This document shows, in pieces, positions 42,763 through 54,413 of a stretch of DNA of 64,000 nucleotides. A model generated the notes under the pieces. That model saw only the letters and a list, made by a program, of their open reading frames with translations. It was not told the DNA's origin and did not search any database. Source of the DNA: Symsagittifera roscoffensis (lineage: Eukaryota; Xenacoelomorpha; Acoela; Convolutidae); the NCBI RefSeq assembly GCF_963678635.1, contig NC_087069.1, positions 27,082,303 through 27,146,302 on the forward strand, read 5' to 3'. The position numbers and the translations under genes were made by a program. Positions within the stretch are counted from its first letter, which is position 1. Each line of letters opens with the position of its first letter.

Positions 42763-44665
42763 TTCATTTTTTTCTGAATTTACTATCAAACGGATAAATA
42801 TTGCAATTGTTTTTCAAATGCTTGGTAGGCAATTGATAGGGTTGGAGTCGAAAGAGGACAATAGCCTGAAAAAACTTAAGTCGTGAGTTCAGAAGTGTCC
42901 CAAGGGCAAATCAATTCTGGTGGCCAAATGTTTTCAAACTGTCGCCCCAATGTCACTTTTACCAGATCAGTTTTGACCGATCAAGCCTGAATTTTTTCCT
43001 AATCCGCCTTCGCCAAAAAAAAATACACCAATGTGCACATTAAAAAGCTCTAATAAGATTTAAAAATTAAATCTGTGCACGCGACTGCGCTAGATATATT
43101 TGAAGTTATAGAGAGCAAAAAGAGCAGATGAACTGTTTCAAAAACCTTTGTATGCAAAAGCTAACTTTTCAGACAGAGATAATGATTCAAGGTCACCTAA
43201 ATTTTCAGTTTTTTTGCAAAATTGCTCAAGTTTTGCATGCAAAAAGTGCCCAAAATTAGTAGATTGCTCTTTTTAATCATTTCTGCCTGTTCCAATTTTC
43301 TTCTACCAATTATAACTCATCGCGGTAACGTGATCTGAACCCTTACTCAAATTCACTCCACTTCACTTTACTGTCTATGAAGTAGTTTTTTGTTCCGATC
43401 TTCTAATAACTTAGTGAGGAAATGATCTGATCGGGGAAGTTGTTTTTCGTTGAGACCAAAATCTTAAGGAAAGTTGCCCAGTTGTGATCGTCATGTTCCC
43501 ATGCGGTGTGCTTGCACTATCTTAAATTCACTTTGCGTCTGCATAAATTGTTCAACCTTCAAAGACTACACGATGGTTTTTGGTTCTTCTGTGTAAAATT
43601 TTGTGTCAAAACCACAGTCGTGCTCTAAATTATCTTGACAAAGCGAATAAATATTGAAACTTTAAGCGGTGCTGTCTCGAATTGCGTTGGCTTCAAAAAC
43701 AGGTTGTCACCAAAACCTTACGAGAATGTGTACTGCGTAATTTGTTATGTAAATTTGGAGCCCAAAATCTTACTTTTTTAACATATCTTCTATGTTTCTT
43801 AGACAATCAAAAAATGAGCCAAAATTGCCAATTCGATTGCTAACAAAAATATCTCAAAGTGAGATATCTAGGTAAACTCTCCAAATATGTGTGCTAAACA
43901 TTCAAAAAATATGATTTGAAAGAATGGTGTTTTTTTACTAATGACAATTGTTGACTACAGAACTACGAACATAATTCTTTTCGTTCAAGTTTTAACTACA
44001 TAAAGATCGTTTTTTTTTGCTCAAAGCAAGCATTTTCAATTCAACACAAACGGCTTGAGGGCGTAGTTTAGCTAGATAGTTCTTAGTTTGTTCCAAAACT
44101 CTTTTGATCAAAAAAGGACTTGTGATTTGTTTCTTTTGTTCTCTTTCTAATGTTTCACTACAAAAACCCTTGGTCATTTTTTGTTTTGAAAAAATTAAAT
44201 TGAAAAAAATGCTGAAACCAATGCTTTACTGTCCTCTACACTGCGATTAATTTTATTTTTTCTTAATTTTATAAGGCTTTTATGTCTAATCGCACCGTTT
44301 ATTTCTTATATATATACAAAATATTCGCTCAAAAAATGTAATTTGCACACCGGGACAAGTTTAAGTTATCATGTAGAGGTTTAAAAAAAAATTCAAAATT
44401 GCCATTTAATTGGAAGGAATGTAAAACAATCATTTATGTAGCAATAAAATCAGGGCTTTTATTCCGTTATCTTTGACATCAGATTAACAGAATCAAAAAC
44501 AGCATTCATATTCATGAACAATAAAGAACTTCAATTAGATATTAAAAAAGTCGCATAAAACATTGCAAAATTCACAAGCAAAAGCAGTGCAAGTATCCTT
44601 TTCATTCAATGAATCGGTTTGTCTCACCAGTTGATATCATGAAGTGGTTCTTAGTAGTGTATACG
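42763..44665. other. Intergenic, nothing recognised
   Basis: AT-rich region between the phosphatase gene and the 17-bp minisatellite. Only short frames, without domain resemblance. Confidence 0.45.
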
Positions 44666-44667
44666 TA

Positions 44668-46765
44668 ACATTCGACATTTCGTAACAGGCGACACTTCGT
44701 AACAGGCGACACTTCGTAAAATGCGACCATTCGTAACATGCGACATTTCGTAACATGCGACATTTCGTAACAGGCGACACTTCGTAAAATGCGACCATTC
44801 GTAACATGCGACATTTCGTAACATGCGACATTTCGTAACATGCGACATTTCGTAACATGCGACATTTCGTAACATGCGACATTTCGTAACAGGCGACACT
44901 TCGTAAAATGCGACCATTCGTGACAGGCGACACTTCGTAACATTCGACATTTCGTAACAGGCGACACTTCGTAACAGGCGACACTTCGTAAAATGCGACC
45001 ATTCGTAACATGCGACATTTCGTAACATGCGACATTTCGTAACAGGCGACACTTCGTAAATTGCGACCATTCGTAACATGCGACATTTCGTAACATGCGA
45101 CATTTCGTAACATGCGACATTTCGTAACATGCGACATTTCGTAACATGCGACATTTCGTAACATGCGACATTTCGTAACAGGCGACACTTCGTAAAATGC
45201 GACCATTCGTAACAGGCGACACTTCGTAACATTCGACATTTCGTAACAGGCGACACTTCGTAAAATGCGACCATTTGTAACATGCGACATTTCGTAACAT
45301 GCGACATTTCGTAACATGTGACATTTCGTAACATGCGACATTTCGTAACAGGCGACACTTCGTAAAATGCGACCATTCGTAACATGCGACATTTCGTAAC
45401 ATTCGACATTTCGTAACAGGCGACACTTCGTAACAGGCGACACTTCGTAAAATGCGACCATTCGTAACAGGCGACACTTCGTAACATGCGACATTTCGTA
45501 ACAGGCGACACTTCGTAAAATGCGACCATTCGTAACAGGCGACACTTCGTAACATTCGACATTTCGTAACAGGCGACACTTCGTAACAGGCGACACTTCG
45601 TAAAATGCGACCATTTGTAACATGCGACATTTCGTAACATGCGACATTTCGTAACATGCGACATTTCGTAACATGCGACATTTCGTAACAGGCGACACTT
45701 CGTAAAATGCGACCATTCGTAACATGCGACATTTCGTAACATTCGACATTTCGTAACAGGCGACACTTCGTAACAGGCGACACTTCGTAAAATGCGACCA
45801 TTCGTAACATGCGACATTTCGTAACATGCGACATTTCGTAACAGGCGACACTTCGTAAAATGCGACCATTCGTAACAGGCGACACTTCGTAACATGCGAC
45901 ATTTCGTAACATGCGACATTTCGTAACAGGCGACACTTCGTAAAATGCGACCATTCGTAACAGGCGACACTTCGTAACATTCGACATTTCGTAACAGGCG
46001 ACACTTCGTAACAGGCGACACTTCGTAAAATGCGACCATTCGTAACATGCGACATTTCGTAACATGCGACATTTCGTAACAGGCGACACTTCGTAAAATG
46101 CGACCATTCGTAACATGCGACATTTTGTAACATTCGACATTTCGTAACAGGCGACACTTCGTAACAGGCGACACTTCGTAAAATGCGACCATTCGTAACA
46201 TGCGACATTTCGTAACATGCGACATTTCGTAACAGGCGACACTTTGTAAAATGCGACCATTCGTAACAGGCGACACTTCGTAAAATGCGACCATTCGTAA
46301 CAGGCGACACTTCGTAACATGCGACATTTCGTAACATGCGACATTTCGTAACAGGCGACACTTCGTAAAATGCGACCATTCGTAACAAGCGACACTTCGT
46401 AACATTCGACATTTCGTAACAGGCGACACTTCGTAACAGGCGACACTTCGTAAAATGCGACCATTCGTAACATGCGACACTTCGTAACATTCGACATTTC
46501 GTAACAGGCGACATTTCGTAACATGCGACATTTCGTAACAGGCGACACTTCGTAAAATGCGACCATTCGTAACAGGCGACACTTCGTAACATTCGACATT
46601 TCGTAACAGGCGACACTTCGTAACAGGCGACACTTCGTAAAATGCGACCATTCGTAACATGCGACACTTCGTAACATTCGACATTTCGTAACAGGCGACA
46701 TTTCGTAACATGCGACATTTCGTAATAGGCGACACTTCGTAAAATGCGACCATTCGTAACAAGGC
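44668..46765. repeat. 17-bp minisatellite, about 120 units
   Basis: Tandem 17-bp units of a few recurring variants: ATGCGACATTTCGTAAC, AGGCGACACTTCGTAAC, ATGCGACCATTCGTAAC and ATTCGACATTTCGTAAC. Variants follow preferred orders, but I see no constant higher-order period. Three units equal 51 bp, so all three minus-strand frames stay open for about 700 codons; these are not genes. CpG-rich units in an AT-rich background. Confidence 0.97.
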
Positions 46766-46859
46766 AATGCCAACTAAAATAATCTTGCTCCGCTTCGCTC
46801 CGCTGCGCTTACATCCGGCACGATAGGAATACTGCGCGTGAATCAGTGTTCCCCGCTTA

Positions 46860-46940
46860 ATCTACTGTTACCAATTGACGCCTGTTACAAATTGCCATCT
46901 ATTACGAATTGTCCCTTTATGGTTTTTACGAATTGTTTAG
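46860..46940. repeat. Degenerate inverted 17-bp units beside the array
   Basis: TTACCAATTGACGCCTG, TTACAAATTGCCATCTA and TTACGAATTGTCCCTTT occur in a row at 17-bp spacing. They resemble the complement of the main unit (TTACGAAATGTCGCATG), so they read in the opposite orientation to the array, separated from it by about 90 bp of CGCTCCGCT-rich sequence. Confidence 0.65.
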
Positions 46941-47539
46941 GATTGAAGAGATAACATTTGATTAATTTTAATTTACGCTCAAGTAAAAATTGCAGCAGAT
47001 GTAGATAAAATAGAACGACAAAAATTAAATATTAATTGCTATTTTTTGGCGTTATGAAAAAGTTGATTTTAACTTTGAAAGCTACTTCTTCAGAAAATGT
47101 AACTATAAAATTTTCGGAGCTGAAATAATAGCTATCACTTTAAGGAGGCTACAATTGTGCTCGCATTACTCACAAGTCCAACCCCATGAGAAAGTCGAAT
47201 ATCAAATGATATCAAAACCCGCTCAGCTGTCACTTGACGGACAATCGTAATCCGTCGCATAACAACCAATTGGATTTTTGATATGACACATGATTAAGTA
47301 TTCTGAAAAGGTGAGTTAGTAGCCTATGATTATTTCTGGTAAAATTACTGGCAGAGTTTTTATTCCAGTTTGACGAAGATAATGAAATAATTTAAGCGCG
47401 CGCATTTGTGAAATTTTTGTTGATGCTGACAGCGTAAGGCTGAATAACTAACCCGCTCATTAACCATAGTTGACTTTAGTATCATTTTAAAGTCAGTATG
47501 TATAAAGTTACAAATTAATCGATACTAATTAATTAAAAA
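46941..47539. other. Intergenic, nothing recognised
   Basis: AT-rich sequence with no recognisable element. Confidence 0.4.
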
Positions 47540-48175
47540 AGGGACTGTCAGTATAATCCATTATAATCCATTGTAATCAATTACAATGAAGGAATTTTAA
47601 ACAAATGATTGACGAAATTTACGAATCTTTAAATTTAAGAGTGCTTCTAAATTTCAAAGTTATATCAATTTTTGTTTAATGCAGTTGCTGCATATTGCAT
47701 TTCATAAACGTTTATATTTAACCTTTATATATCTATTTACTCTACTGTTTCAATTAATGGCAGTTTAACTTAACTTAATTGTCTTCAGCACAACTGCCTT
47801 TTGTCCACCCAAAAACCCCTTCCCCTCACGTTCGCGGGGAGGGGGGTTGCGTTTGTGGTTAATGGTTGAATGAGGAGCTTATTTAAGGCTTGACAGGAAC
47901 ATTAACCTCTCTTCTACTAACATACCCTCTAGTCCCCCCAACCCGCTTACTGAACTTGAGTTGGGAGGAGGGGCGTATGTTAGAAATTAAAAACATGACT
48001 TGTGGAGTGGGGGGTAACAATTGGGGGAGGGTAGAGGGGTAAATTGAAATGGGGGTTGATAAAAGATTTGGAGTTCCCGTTGAGTGGGGGAAGGGGGGTG
48101 GGTAATGATTTGGCATACATCAGCAAAAACGGGGATGAGGTCGGTTGAACGTATTTGTTGGATTTTCCACCGTTC
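47540..48175. repeat. Diverged relative of the 24-kb TIR element interior
   Basis: Starts with TATAATCCATTATAATCC repeats, then follows the same order as 24.19-24.61 kb: AGTGCAGTTGCT-like segment with CATTTCATAAA, a TATATAT/CTCTACT stretch, GGCAGTTTAACT, then C/G-rich sequence. The CCCGCACCGG terminus was not found, so this is a truncated or older copy. Confidence 0.6.
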
Positions 48176-48194
48176 CTAGTGGCTATAATTTTAA

Positions 48195-48730
48195 ACAAGA
48201 CTGCTTGTATCAGGGCGAAGCCCTGAATGTTCCGACTGCGTTTTAAGGTTTATGGAGCAGTAATAACATTTAAAAATTTAATGAAATAAAACAAAATAAA
48301 ATAAAAATTTTTTCTAAATTTTGAAATTTTTAAATGAAAACCATCCCCCCACACGCCATACAAAGTACAAAAGGATAGATTTCACTCCTTGCAACAAACC
48401 AATTATGGCACGTAAGCTTCTTTTAACCAATTTGGAACAATTTCTAAGACGGATTAACTCTCCGCTTACGCGTTAATAGCGCGAATTATATCGCGCGTTA
48501 ATTGTCCCAAATTGGCCAAAATGGCAATCTTTAAACACCCGTAACTTTACGAAAAATGATCAAAGGTAAAATATCTTTTCAAATTTGAGCTCAGGACAAC
48601 AATACCTTTCGAATGATGTAAAAACAATCCGTCAAAAATGGCTAGTTAAAAAGTCGAAATTTGTCTGAAGAAAAAAAAACCCACCCCGAGCACAAATATT
48701 CCGTTACTTTCGTATCGAAAGTCGGAACAA
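48195..48730 (-). mobile_element. MITE-like element M, inverted full copy
   Basis: Matches 33350-33907 in reverse: starts ACAAGACTGCTTGTATCAGG with hairpin CAGGGCGAAGCCCTG, has TGTTCCGACTGC, and ends CCGTTACTTTCGTATCGAAA with GTCGGAACA. Length about 536 bp. Confidence 0.85.
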
Positions 48731-48779
48731 AAACATGGCATAGATTTTCTGGCAACTTTTGTAAAATTTCGGCGAAAAT

Positions 48780-49070
48780 ATTCCAGTTTAGATCTAAACA
48801 GTGAAATTGATTATTTTGAAATATAAAGAACTTTCCTTGCAAAAACAATCGATCATTTATAATCGAGTATCTTGACAACAGTAATAAACTTCAGTGCCAA
48901 AACTAATGGTCGATAATTAATTATAATGGATTATAATGAATTTTTTCTAAAATAATTGGTTATAACAACAATACAATCGGATTCAAGGTTTGAATTTTTC
49001 ATCTGTAATGTATTCCAATGCATTATTTTTGTATTCCACTTATAATCGATTAAATTCGATGGGCAAATTC
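48780..49070. repeat. TAATCGATTATAATGG-type segment
   Basis: Contains ATAATCGAGTA, TTATAATGGATTATAATGAA and TTATAATCGATTAAATTCGA, the vocabulary of the 24-kb TIR element interior, in a more decayed state between two MITE copies. Confidence 0.5.
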
Positions 49071-49104
49071 GTTCAGGAAGCATGTCAAATTATCCCGTTT
49101 TATT

Positions 49105-49305
49105 GTTGCGACTTTTGTAACAAAAATGATGGAATATTTGTGCTCGGTTGATTTTTTTTTCCGACAAATTTCGACTTTTTAACTAGACATTTTTGACGGA
49201 ATCTTTTTATATCATTCAAAAGGTATTGTTGTCCTGAGCTTAATTTTGAAAAATTATTTCACCTATGATTGTTTTTCCTAAGGTTATGGGTGTTTATTTT
49301 CTTTT
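49105..49305 (+). mobile_element. MITE-like element M, 5' partial copy
   Basis: Contains GGAATATTTGTGCTCGG, ACAAATTTCGACTTTTTAAC and TGACGGAATC as in the 33.4-kb copy, and stops where the next copy starts, in the same orientation. Suggests insertion of one copy into another. Confidence 0.7.
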
Positions 49306-49780
49306 TGTTCCGACTTTCGTGGCGAAAGTAACGGAATATTTGTGCTCGGGTGGTTTTTTTTTCTTCAGACGAGCTTCGACATTTTAACTAGACATTTTTG
49401 ACGAAATATTTTTTATCATTCACAAACTATGGTTTTACCGAGCTTAAATTTGAAAAAATTTAAGCTCTCCTGTGATCTTTTTTGTACAGTTATGGGGTTT
49501 AAAGACTACCATTTTGGTCAACGTGGGACAATTAACGCGCGTTATATTTCGCGCTATTAACGCGTAAGGAGGAGATTTAAACGGTCTTAGAAATTGTTCC
49601 AAATTGGTTAAAAGAAACTTATTTGCCAAATTGATTTGTTAATGGGATCGAAATCTATCACTTTGTCCTTTAAATGGTGTCCTTTAAATTAACCTTTCAT
49701 TTTTTCACTTATTACTGCTCCATAGACCTTAAAAGGCAGTCGAAAATTTCAGAATTTCGTCCTGATACGATCAGTCTTGT
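49306..49780 (+). mobile_element. MITE-like element M, further copy
   Basis: Begins TGTTCCGACTTTCGTGGCGA, contains the core GACAATTAACGCGCGTTATA, and ends CCTGATACGATCAGTCTTGT. Slightly shorter and more diverged than the 33.35-kb copy. Confidence 0.8.
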
Positions 49781-50129
49781 CTATATTTTCTGATGTCATG
49801 TTTTCTCTTTCCAAGCAAAGGGTAGAGCTTGCAAGTTGAAAGAAACTCCATACGTTTTAAAAAAATTTGAACCACTCACACTTTGAACCACTCAAAAAAA
49901 GATGCCATGCCATTTCCGAGATTTTAGCAAAACTGAAATTTATGGTAGGCAACTCAATCCCAGACATTTTAGTTAACACTCAGCCAAATTGCCAGGAACA
50001 AACTACTTGCTCCGCTTCGATCCAACCCACTCATCTTAGGCATTGGAATCAGTTTTTGGTGGTAAATTAGGTTTTTGAATTTCTCTTTAGAAAACTTTGC
50101 TGGTTTCTTTCTTTTTCCTGATCTGTTTT

Positions 50130-50375
50130 TCCTGATGTTTTCTCATTTTTATTCTCAAGTCCCGACTGAAAATTAGCCGACTTATCTTAATTTGACTTGA
50201 ATCTAAACGCACCTTGATGTTTTCTCATTTTTTCTCAAGTCCCGACTGAAAATTAGCCGACTTATCTTAATTTGACTTGAATCTAAACGCACATTGATGT
50301 TTTCTCATTTTTTCTCAAGTCCCGACTGAAAATTAGCCGAATTATCTTAAGTCGACTTGAATTTAAACGCAATTC
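50130..50375. repeat. 80-bp tandem repeat, three copies
   Basis: CCCGACTGAAAATTAGCCGA recurs at 50161, 50241 and 50321, each followed by a CTTATCTTAA-like segment and preceded by TTTCTCATTTTT...CTCAAGT. Copies 1 and 2 are nearly identical. Confidence 0.92.
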
Positions 50376-50740
50376 AAAAAGCACCACCATTTGTTAAATG
50401 AGTTTTTGCTTTGAAGAGAAGCTATTTTACTCAATTTAGGATTAAAAACAATCTGCAAAAACACCTGCTTTTGTCTAAACATAATTAAACATCTGACTAA
50501 GTTAGATGAATCACACCAAATTGGATAATAATTCACATTTCAATTAACTTGAATAAATAAACAGTCCTTAAAACTCGAAAAAGATTAAGAAACTTTTGTT
50601 TATATATGGCCACCTCTTTCAGAATTTTGGGTAAGTTTCGACCTAAATTTTTTTTAAATTACGCTCATGCTTTATGTTTCAAAACATTAATGTATCAACT
50701 CGGCCGGTGCCAATAAGATCAAGGTCAAAAGTTCAAATGG

Positions 50741-50885
50741 TTAAGGACTGTTTTGTATGGGACTGTTTTTTAGGAAGTTTTTATGTCTCAGACTGTTTTG
50801 TATGGGATTGTTTTGTATGGGACTATTTTGTGCATGCACTGTCGAGAATGCCGAGACATAAATCGAACACCTCGACCCGGGATGA
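50741..50885. repeat. GACTGTTTTGTATGG short repeats and CTCGACCCGGG
   Basis: Four or five imperfect 15-bp units (GGACTGTTTTGTATG) followed at 50870 by ACCTCGACCCGGGATG, the boundary motif seen with other repeats. Confidence 0.7.
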
Positions 50886-50999
50886 TGAGTTTGGCTCATC
50901 AATTTTTTATGGATTAACTGTTGGAAACTGTAACTGCTCTAGAAATTGTAGATCCCCTGTGAAGAAGTAGATTCGCAAGAGAGGAGCTTTTCTTAGGGT

Positions 51000-51720
51000 T
51001 ATGTTGCCCAGCTATCAGAGCTTTCAGATAATCGTTAAGGATATTTTTTTTACAAGTTAGTTCCGAGCTAGCATTGATAGCTTGTTTTTTATTCTAGGTT
51101 TTGATATCAGAATTTTGTAATAATCATCATTTGCATTCTTTTTTTTATGGAGTGGAAAAAAAGAAGCATTAAAAGTACTCATCAGCACATGGGCTAAGTT
51201 AGCGCTAATTCGGCGATGGTTTAGCCCTGCCCTGATCATAGACTGAAGCATAGATGGTAATCGCTGCGATATTTCTGAATTAGCGATATATTTTTCTTTT
51301 AAACTCAATCCGGGCTTTATACTGGAGATTTCGTACGCGTCAGCCTTAGTTCTGTATCAATACGTAAGATTAGACTAACATTCCTGCCTAATTTTTAGTG
51401 GAACTCAGAAACTTGTAAGAATCTTGTAAGAATTCTTCTAAAGGGTTTTATATATCTTAAAAAATTAAGCTGCTCTGGTATTACATCACCTCCCAAAAAA
51501 ATTTTTCTAGCATACTATTCCTAAAATCTCACATCGGAGGTTTCTGCAGAAATATTTGTCTCAATATTTGATCTTTAATTTATTTTTAATTTCTGAAAAT
51601 TCTTTCAAATTTAGCGAACGTTTTTTTATTCAAATAAACAGGTCAGAGATATCTTAGACTTCGATTTATTGCTTGATTTTATCAGAATTTTGTAAGATAT
51701 CCAATTGGAATATTAAGATT
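51000..51720. other. Intergenic, nothing recognised
   Basis: AT-rich sequence. An 83-codon minus-strand frame at 51057-51308 has no recognisable domain. Confidence 0.35.
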
Positions 51721-51806
51721 CTTGTTGAATTTGATGACGACTCCCATGTTGGAGCTATGCGCCGGCGCGTAGCTCTAATATGGGAGTCGTCAACAATTTC
51801 AACATG
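51721..51806. repeat. 86-bp palindrome without spacer
   Basis: Symmetric about 51763/51764 (GCGCC|GGCGC). By hand, 37 of 43 position pairs are complementary, two of the six exceptions being G-T pairs. The arms contain TGACGACTCCCAT and ATGGGAGTCGTCA. GC-rich compared with its surroundings. Confidence 0.92.
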
Positions 51807-52440
51807 CAGCTGGTTTTTTGGACGAAAAATAATCTCCAAAGTTTTTAATTAAGTTGCTGGTGCAACAGGCTTAGAAGATTTCACAAAAAACAAATAGCTC
51901 AAACTTATGTTCCAGTATGTTTCTTGCTATTCAAATTACTACGTAATACTATGAGTTTTTTTTCTCTAACTCGGAGAAGTTGATTCCAGCTTACGAGGAA
52001 GTGACATTAAAATTATCCACTTCAAATACTTGCAGATCTAGAAAATATCTGAGGGTAACGTTTTTGAGCTCATTCTTGAGATCATCGCCTGCTTATAGTC
52101 TAAATTGTCTGGTTAATCAAATCTTTTCTAATGATCATGTTTCATTTCGCTCAGCTGTCTTGGCAACATTTCCATATCTTCTGCTGAGTTGCTTAAAAAT
52201 ACCCGAAAAGGGAACTGTTTTTTAGACAATTGAAGGTTCAAATGTTTGATCATATGAAGCATACCCAGTCAAGCACTCACCAATTTTGAAGTCTCGTTTG
52301 ATTATTTTTTCTTCGATTCAAGAGCTTCTCTGAGAATTTGTTTTGGTTGATAGCAGCTGAAATGACGCTCATGCCTTCGTGTACGTCTCATTGGGTTGAG
52401 TAAGATCATGTCTCTACTGAATTCGATGGAAGTCTGTAGC
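51807..52440. other. Intergenic, nothing recognised
   Basis: AT-rich; short frames only on both strands. Confidence 0.35.
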
Positions 52441-52445
52441 GTATT

Positions 52446-52965
52446 TATTAGGTGCGTTCCCGGGTCGAGGTCCCAGACTCATGTCCAGACTTTGAGGGTC
52501 GCGCCGCATCCGGGTTCAATCCCAAATTGCATAGTCGCGCTGAGAGTTTGAGTCTGGAAAGTCTGGAAATGAGTCTCGCCGTGGGTCGCGAAAGTCTGGA
52601 AATTCAAAAATTTGGTCGCGAAATTCTGGACTTGGGTCGCGAAAGTCTGGACATACCAAAATTTGGTCGCGAAAGTCTGGAAATGGGTCACAAAAGTCTG
52701 TGTCCAAACGCGACCCATGTCTAGACTTTCGCGACCGAGTTTTGGTATGTCCAGACTTTCGCGACCCACGGCGCGACTCATGTCCAGACTTTGTAGACCT
52801 TATTTCCAGACTTTCGAGACTCAAACTCTCGGCGCGACTATGCAATTTGGATCTGAATCCGGATGTGGCGTGACCCATGGCGCGATTCATGTCTAGAATT
52901 TCCAGACCGTATGTACAGACCGCATGTCCAGATTTTCCAGTCTCAAACTCTCGGCGCGACATATG
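52446..52965. mobile_element. Foldback element built from GTCGCGAAAGTCTGG repeats
   Basis: Two arms of roughly 200 bp in inverted orientation about a centre near 52686: for example GCATAGTCGCG at 52529 and CGCGACTATGC at 52833, with CTGAGAGTTTGAGTCTGG opposite CCAGACTTTCGAGACTCAAA. Between and within the arms are repeats of GGTCGCGAAAGTCTGGA. The outer end at 52458 is CCCGGGTCGAGGTCCCAGAC, the same boundary as at 5.12 kb. Confidence 0.8.
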
Positions 52966-53075
52966 GCGGTAGTCGTCACTCCATTTGAATAGCCTTAGAA
53001 TATATGATCAAACAACTCATTTTGACGTTTTGGGTTCAGAGTTAATGCTTCATTTAGCGAAAACTGGTGGCGTCC

Positions 53076-53472
53076 CTCATGCTTGAAGGACCGAATGCTT
53101 GAAATTTATTTTAGCTTACTTTCAGCCAATCAGAATTGAGTATTCAAAATCTAAAAGTAAATCGTGAAAATCTCGAAGTAGGAAAATAAATCCAGGCCAA
53201 TAGTGTTAATACTGACCGATTAGATAATAAGCAGATGAGTTTTCAAGAATGAAAAATTCCTATGATTTTGAACTCATTAAACTTGATGTTTATCTGAATA
53301 GTTTTGCGGTTGTAACCCGCATTTTGTAATATATTTGATTATTTTCTACTGATTTAGAACATTTTCGGTTAATATTGACTTCGATTTTGTGAGAAAGGCA
53401 TTTAGCCAATAGAAATGCTTAGCGATTTTGATTGGCTGAAATTTTTCAAGCATTCGGTCCTTCAAGCATGAG
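53076..53472. mobile_element. 397-bp TIR element (MITE)
   Basis: Exact 29-bp terminal inverted repeats starting CTCATGCTTGAAGGACCGAA; the similarity extends imperfectly to AGCCAATCA. The interior is AT-rich without a coding frame. No convincing target-site duplication was seen. Confidence 0.85.
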
Positions 53473-54164
53473 AACCCTTCCCGTGAAAACTGGCTGCTTG
53501 TGAGAGTACTAGCGTCGCACTCAACTCTCAGTTACTGTGCTGAACTAATTTTCCGTTCATGTCAGCTTCTTTTCTCGGACAGGTTCTCAGATGTACCATT
53601 ATTTTCAATGAAACCTCAGTAGTGAGTGTACAAACCATCAAACTGTTTGTGTTTTGTTCCAGACTGAAAAGTTACTTGATTGTATAACTTTACAATCTCA
53701 ATTCTTCCAGTGGGTTTCCTAGACTGCGAGGTGACAGAGTATCCACCGTCGTTTTTTTATGGTTTAATCATCAAAGAGTGTTACTTGACAAAATTCCTTT
53801 TTGTTTGATAAGAAGCTTCGAGTTAAAAGCAGATTTTAAATTTGCAAGAAGCAAACAGATATCTAAGGCTTGGATCCTGAGAGGCAAATAAATTTTTTGC
53901 TGAGTCCCTGCTGAGCATCGGTGCTCTTCTAGTCTGAGCCCAACCAAAAATTGAGTATTCTAGTTGAGCGTTGTTTCCGTAAAGTTCTTTAATTTTTGGT
54001 TATGGTCAGCTCATTTGACAACTCACCCCGACAGAGAAGGTCAATTTGTACGGCCATGTAGCAATCCGTTCGAGTTCATGACCTTGTAGCGTACATCTTC
54101 ACAAGGAAGATCAGATGTAACAAGAAGATTTTTTTTCATATGACCAAAAAGTTATTTTTTCCAG
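53473..54164. other. Upstream of protease-like exon, no firm feature
   Basis: A possible exon after CTTCCAG at 53711 reads FLDCEVTEYPPSFFYG but has no recognised family, so it is left unassigned. Rest is AT-rich. Confidence 0.3.
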
Positions 54165-54313
54165 TGCGCATTATCCTCACAATGTTTGTTCCAATAAAAT
54201 TGGTGCCCGAGACGTCTTTACCAATTGTTTATGGGTAAGTTGTTGAAACTAAAATGTCATGAACTAGTATCAAAAATAGAATGTCTTTTCAGGGTGTTTT
54301 CAAGGATTCAAAT
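54165..54313 (+). CDS. Possible upstream exons of the protease-like gene
   Basis: Splice-like borders define 54165-54234 (TTTTTTCCAG|TGCGCA to TTATGG|GTAAGT) and 54293-54313 (TCTTTTCAG|GGTG to AAATCC|GTGAGG). One frame passes both with phases that match the protease exon at 54414. The encoded residues (LPIVYG, VFSRIQI) have no recognisable domain. A different frame of the first exon is Cys-containing (NVCSNKIGARDVF) and cannot be excluded. Weak call. Confidence 0.25.
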
Positions 54314-54413
54314 CCGTGAGGAGGGGCGGGCGTCTAGTTTCGAACCGGCTAGTGTTTTTCATTTGTTTTAGCTATTTATTTAGTACATTGTGTGTCAACC
54401 TTTGTTATCCCAG

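Noticed and set aside
44668-46765. CRISPR-like array
   Set aside because: Units are contiguous 17-mers without unique spacers, and the context is a eukaryotic genome.
44602-46773. Three overlapping minus-strand open frames of about 700 codons each
   Set aside because: All three frames are open because the 17-bp minisatellite repeats every 51 bp without stops; the product is a pure repeat with no domain and no gene structure.
51057-51308. 83-codon minus-strand frame as a possible gene
   Set aside because: No recognised domain, no splice or conservation evidence from sequence alone.
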